The notes below the pieces were generated by a model. The model was given only the letters and a program-made list of their open reading frames with translations. It searched no databases and was not told the origin of the DNA. From a virus, in the IMG/VR virus record IMGVR_UViG_3300022602_000463, positions 1 through 21,152 of that record: a DNA stretch of 21,152 bases; one strand, written 5' to 3'. The stretch's first letter is position 1; each line of letters starts with the position of its first letter. Made by a program: the position numbers and the translations under genes. Below, piece by piece: positions 20,201 to 21,152 of the stretch.

Positions 20201-21152
20201 GTAACCATTTACAATTAAATTTGTAGCTGTAATAGTTCCACCAACATATAATCCTCCGGCTATACCAACACCACCAACTACCGTTAATGCTCCTGTTGTA
20301 GTACTGGTAGAATTAGAAACACTTCCGACAGTAATACTACCCGTAGCTGGATTGATATTGAAACTGCTGGTCGTAAATTCATTTAACGCCGTAGCAGTTG
20401 ATGTGTTGACATTTACAAATACAGGATAATATGTAGCATTTGTAGCAGTAGCTTGAACAGTGATACTACTGCCATTTCCTGTTGATGTACTGACCACATA
20501 GCCGTTTACAATTAAATTTGTAGCTGTAATAGTTCCACCTACAACTAGTCCACCACCTACTCCAACCCCGCCTGCTACTTGTAAGGCGCCAGTAACTGTT
20601 GAATTCACGCTAGTTGTTCCAGTTACTAGAACACTAATAGCAGATAGTGTATTAACACCTGTAATATTTCCGCCACTGCCGGTAGTAATTAGATTAGTAG
20701 CGGTAATGGTACCGCCTACATATAATGCTCCTGTGGCTGGATTAATACTGAAACTACTTGTGCTGTATTCTGGTAAAGCAGTGGCTGTACTGGTATTGAT
20801 GTTTACAAATACAGGGTAATAAGTTGCGTTGGTACCAGTTGCTTGAACAGTGATACTACTGCCATTTCCTGTTGATGTACTGACCACATAGCCGTTTACA
20901 ATTAAATTTGTAGCAGTAATTGTACCGCCTACATATAATCCTCCGGCTACACCAACACCACCTGCTACTTGTAATGCGCCTGTAACGGTTGAATTAACAC
21001 CAGTAGTTCCGCCTACATATAATGCTCCTGTGGCTGGATTAATACTGAAACTACTTGTGCTGTATTCTGGTAAAGCAGTGGCTGTACTGGTATTGATGTT
21101 TACAAATACAGGGTAATAAGTTGCGTTGGTACCAGTTGCTTGAACAGTGATA
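17219..21152 (-). CDS. Giant repeat tail-fibre protein, 5' end cut by window
   Basis: At least 1310 residues; the frame stays open to the right edge, so the N-terminus is missing. Most of it is tandem modules. One type contains YYPVFVN-x-N-T-S-T then EYSTSSF-x-INPATG (eight copies seen). The other contains TTTGAL-x-V-x-GGVGVGG ... GGTITATN. A non-repetitive domain in the middle (about 18050-18540) holds YIEFNIQNINTGTKASTD, YIDMGITGSAWDG, GPNDGYVMVGQN and GDLVFGTTTTGTQIKF, a block I associate with fibre domains of environmental phages. After it the GGVGVGG repeats resume up to the C-terminus NSLDTVFG. It is probably a trimeric fibre shaft with an embedded knob. Exact nucleotide repeats show recent expansion or recombination. 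Confidence 0.85.
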   Translation of the reverse strand, partial: ITVQATGTNATYYPVFVNINTSTATALPEYSTSSFSINPATGALYVGGTTGVNSTVTGALQVAGGVGVAGGLYVGGTITATNLIVNGYVVSTSTGNGSSITVQATGTNATYYPVFVNINTSTATALPEYSTSSFSINPATGALYVGGTITATNLITTGSGGNITGVNTLSAISVLVTGTTSVNSTVTGALQVAGGVGVGGGLVVGGTITATNLIVNGYVVSTSTGNGSSITVQATATNATYYPVFVNVNTSTATALNEFTTSSFNINPATGSITVGSVSNSTSTTTGALTVVGGVGIAGGLYVGGTITATNLIVNGYAVNTASNTANITVQSTASNGTYYPVFVNVNTSTASSLAEYSTSSFSINPATGSLYVGGTITATNLITTGSGGNITGVNTLSAISVLVTGTTGVNSTVSGALQIAGGVGVGGGLVVGGTITATNLIVNGYSVNTSSNSANITIQATTTNATFYPVFVNVNTSTATSLPEYSTSSFTINPSTGGVNIGGNLTVGGTITATNLIVNGYSVNTSTNSGNVTVQATTTNATYYPVFVNVNTSTATALPEYSTSSFTINPSTGIVTLGSTVNSNSTTTGALQVIGGVGIGGNLIVGGTLTATSVTINGYTVSTASAVTVQAIGVNAAYYPVFVSVNTATPSPLPEYSTSSFTINPATGIINITSTVSSVSTATGALQVVGGVGVGGNIYAGGTITARSTASTTSTTTGALVVAGGIGVGGSVYFGGGLYASGSTGTYGQVLISTGNSVQWSSLSSTFNGGTILNPLFINNFTTATSTSTGALTVSGGAGFGNNIYVNGIITTIGGAGNISGINNIAASTIVVTTTTNSTSTITGGLIVFGGAGIGQNLTVGGNLNVSGSFSSNTITGVTSVFYGDSTGNGALYAGVTGYTPFAQTVIQATGNLNNYIEFNIQNINTGTKASTDIVASADNVTTSSAYIDMGITGSAWDGSQPLSLGTALGPNDGYVMVGQNTSGGTHPGDLVFGTTTTGTQIKFVIAATATQVTTASIAILMNPVNTDSTSTNSGVLIVTGGVGVSGGLVVGGVVTATNMFLNGYVVSTSTFTTSTVVAFAISATTIATSIQTANSTYYPVFVNTNSSVVSYVNEYTTSSLTINPATGVMSIASIVATTSTTTGALTIAGGVGVGGGVGVGGGIYAGGTVTATNYYTSNGYQVVSGNTFTNLTITSSTISTSTTTGALTVAGGVGVGGNLNVSGTVTATNYYTSNGYQVVSGNTFTNLTITSSTISTSTTTGALTVAGGVGVGGSVYLGGATHYVGTTGTSAVYQFYNTLTNSLDTVFG
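17349..17649 (-). repeat. Exact 133-bp tandem repeat in the giant fibre gene
   Basis: Positions 17349-17481 and 17517-17649 appear identical, offset by 168 bp (56 codons, in frame). They encode the segment from SNGYQVV to the following GALTVA. A diverged copy occurs at about 16185-16300 in the second fibre gene. Confidence 0.85.
20712..21152 (-). repeat. Exact 144-bp direct repeat in the giant fibre gene
   Basis: Positions 20712-20855 and 21009-21152 appear identical, offset by 297 bp (99 codons, in frame). The second copy is cut by the window edge, so the true repeat may be longer. It encodes the YYPVFVN to GALYVGG module. Confidence 0.85.

Noticed and set aside
20887-20887. GTG at 20887 as the start of the giant fibre gene
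   Set aside because: The frame stays open and in the same repeat pattern to 21152, so this is an internal Val codon (GYVV) and the true start is off the window.
17349-21152. CRISPR-like array because of regular repeats
   Set aside because: The repeats are in-frame coding modules of 56-99 codons with protein-level conservation, not short repeats with unique spacers.

Overview
The window is a tail, neck and tail-fibre region of a T4-like contractile-tailed phage (Caudoviricetes). Recognisable structural proteins include the tail tube (gp19), an enlarged tail sheath (gp18), the neck and tail-completion proteins (gp13, gp14 and gp15 types), the gp4-type head-completion nuclease and a gp1-type dNMP kinase. 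The versions seen here resemble the marine and freshwater branch (cyanophage- and pelagiphage-like) more than coliphage T4. Clues are the small HNH protein next to gp18, the 2OG-Fe(II) oxygenases, the GGVGVGG-type fibre repeats, the AT-rich sequence and AT-rich late-promoter-like boxes. The host cannot be named from this window. No tRNA, rRNA, integrase, insertion sequence or CRISPR array was seen.

Layout. Positions 1-5605 (minus strand) run gp18 > gp19 > a gp54-like tube protein > an unknown structural protein > gp4 (cut by the left edge), with a terminator and a fresh promoter between gp19 and the gp54-like gene. Positions 5655-6672 hold a plus-strand HNH protein facing the minus-strand gp1-like kinase, with overlapping 3' ends. 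Positions 6708-10596 are the neck block. gp13 lies on minus. A 40-codon ORF, gp14, gp15 and a NUDIX hydrolase lie on plus. The two directions start from abutting late-promoter-like boxes at 7472-7486. Positions 10529-21152 (minus) form the adhesion block: a giant repeat fibre (cut by the right edge), a 75-aa triple-repeat protein, a second fibre, a thioredoxin-like protein without cysteines, a 1127-aa collagen-like protein and two 2OG-Fe(II) oxygenases, closed by a terminator-like hairpin.

Two points stand out. First, the collagen-like protein and two prolyl-hydroxylase-like enzymes are consecutive genes 12 and 7 nt apart. The prolines of the collagen repeats fall almost entirely in the Y position of Gly-X-Y, the position prolyl 4-hydroxylases modify in animal collagen. 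This suggests a phage-encoded system that makes and hydroxylates its own collagen-like adhesin. Second, the conserved N-terminus of gp14 can only be recovered by starting at an ATT codon (7618), 7 nt after a perfect AAGGAG and directly after a 40-codon ORF.

Regulation. Six late-promoter-like boxes (NATAAATA, CTAAATA or GTAAATA) are visible. Four lie only 5-7 nt before an ATG that has no Shine-Dalgarno, which would give leaderless or nearly leaderless messages. The other two lie 21 and 33 nt upstream of genes that do have a good Shine-Dalgarno. All functional statements come from reading the sequence; no database search was run. No gene-free stretch longer than about 140 nt exists in the window.
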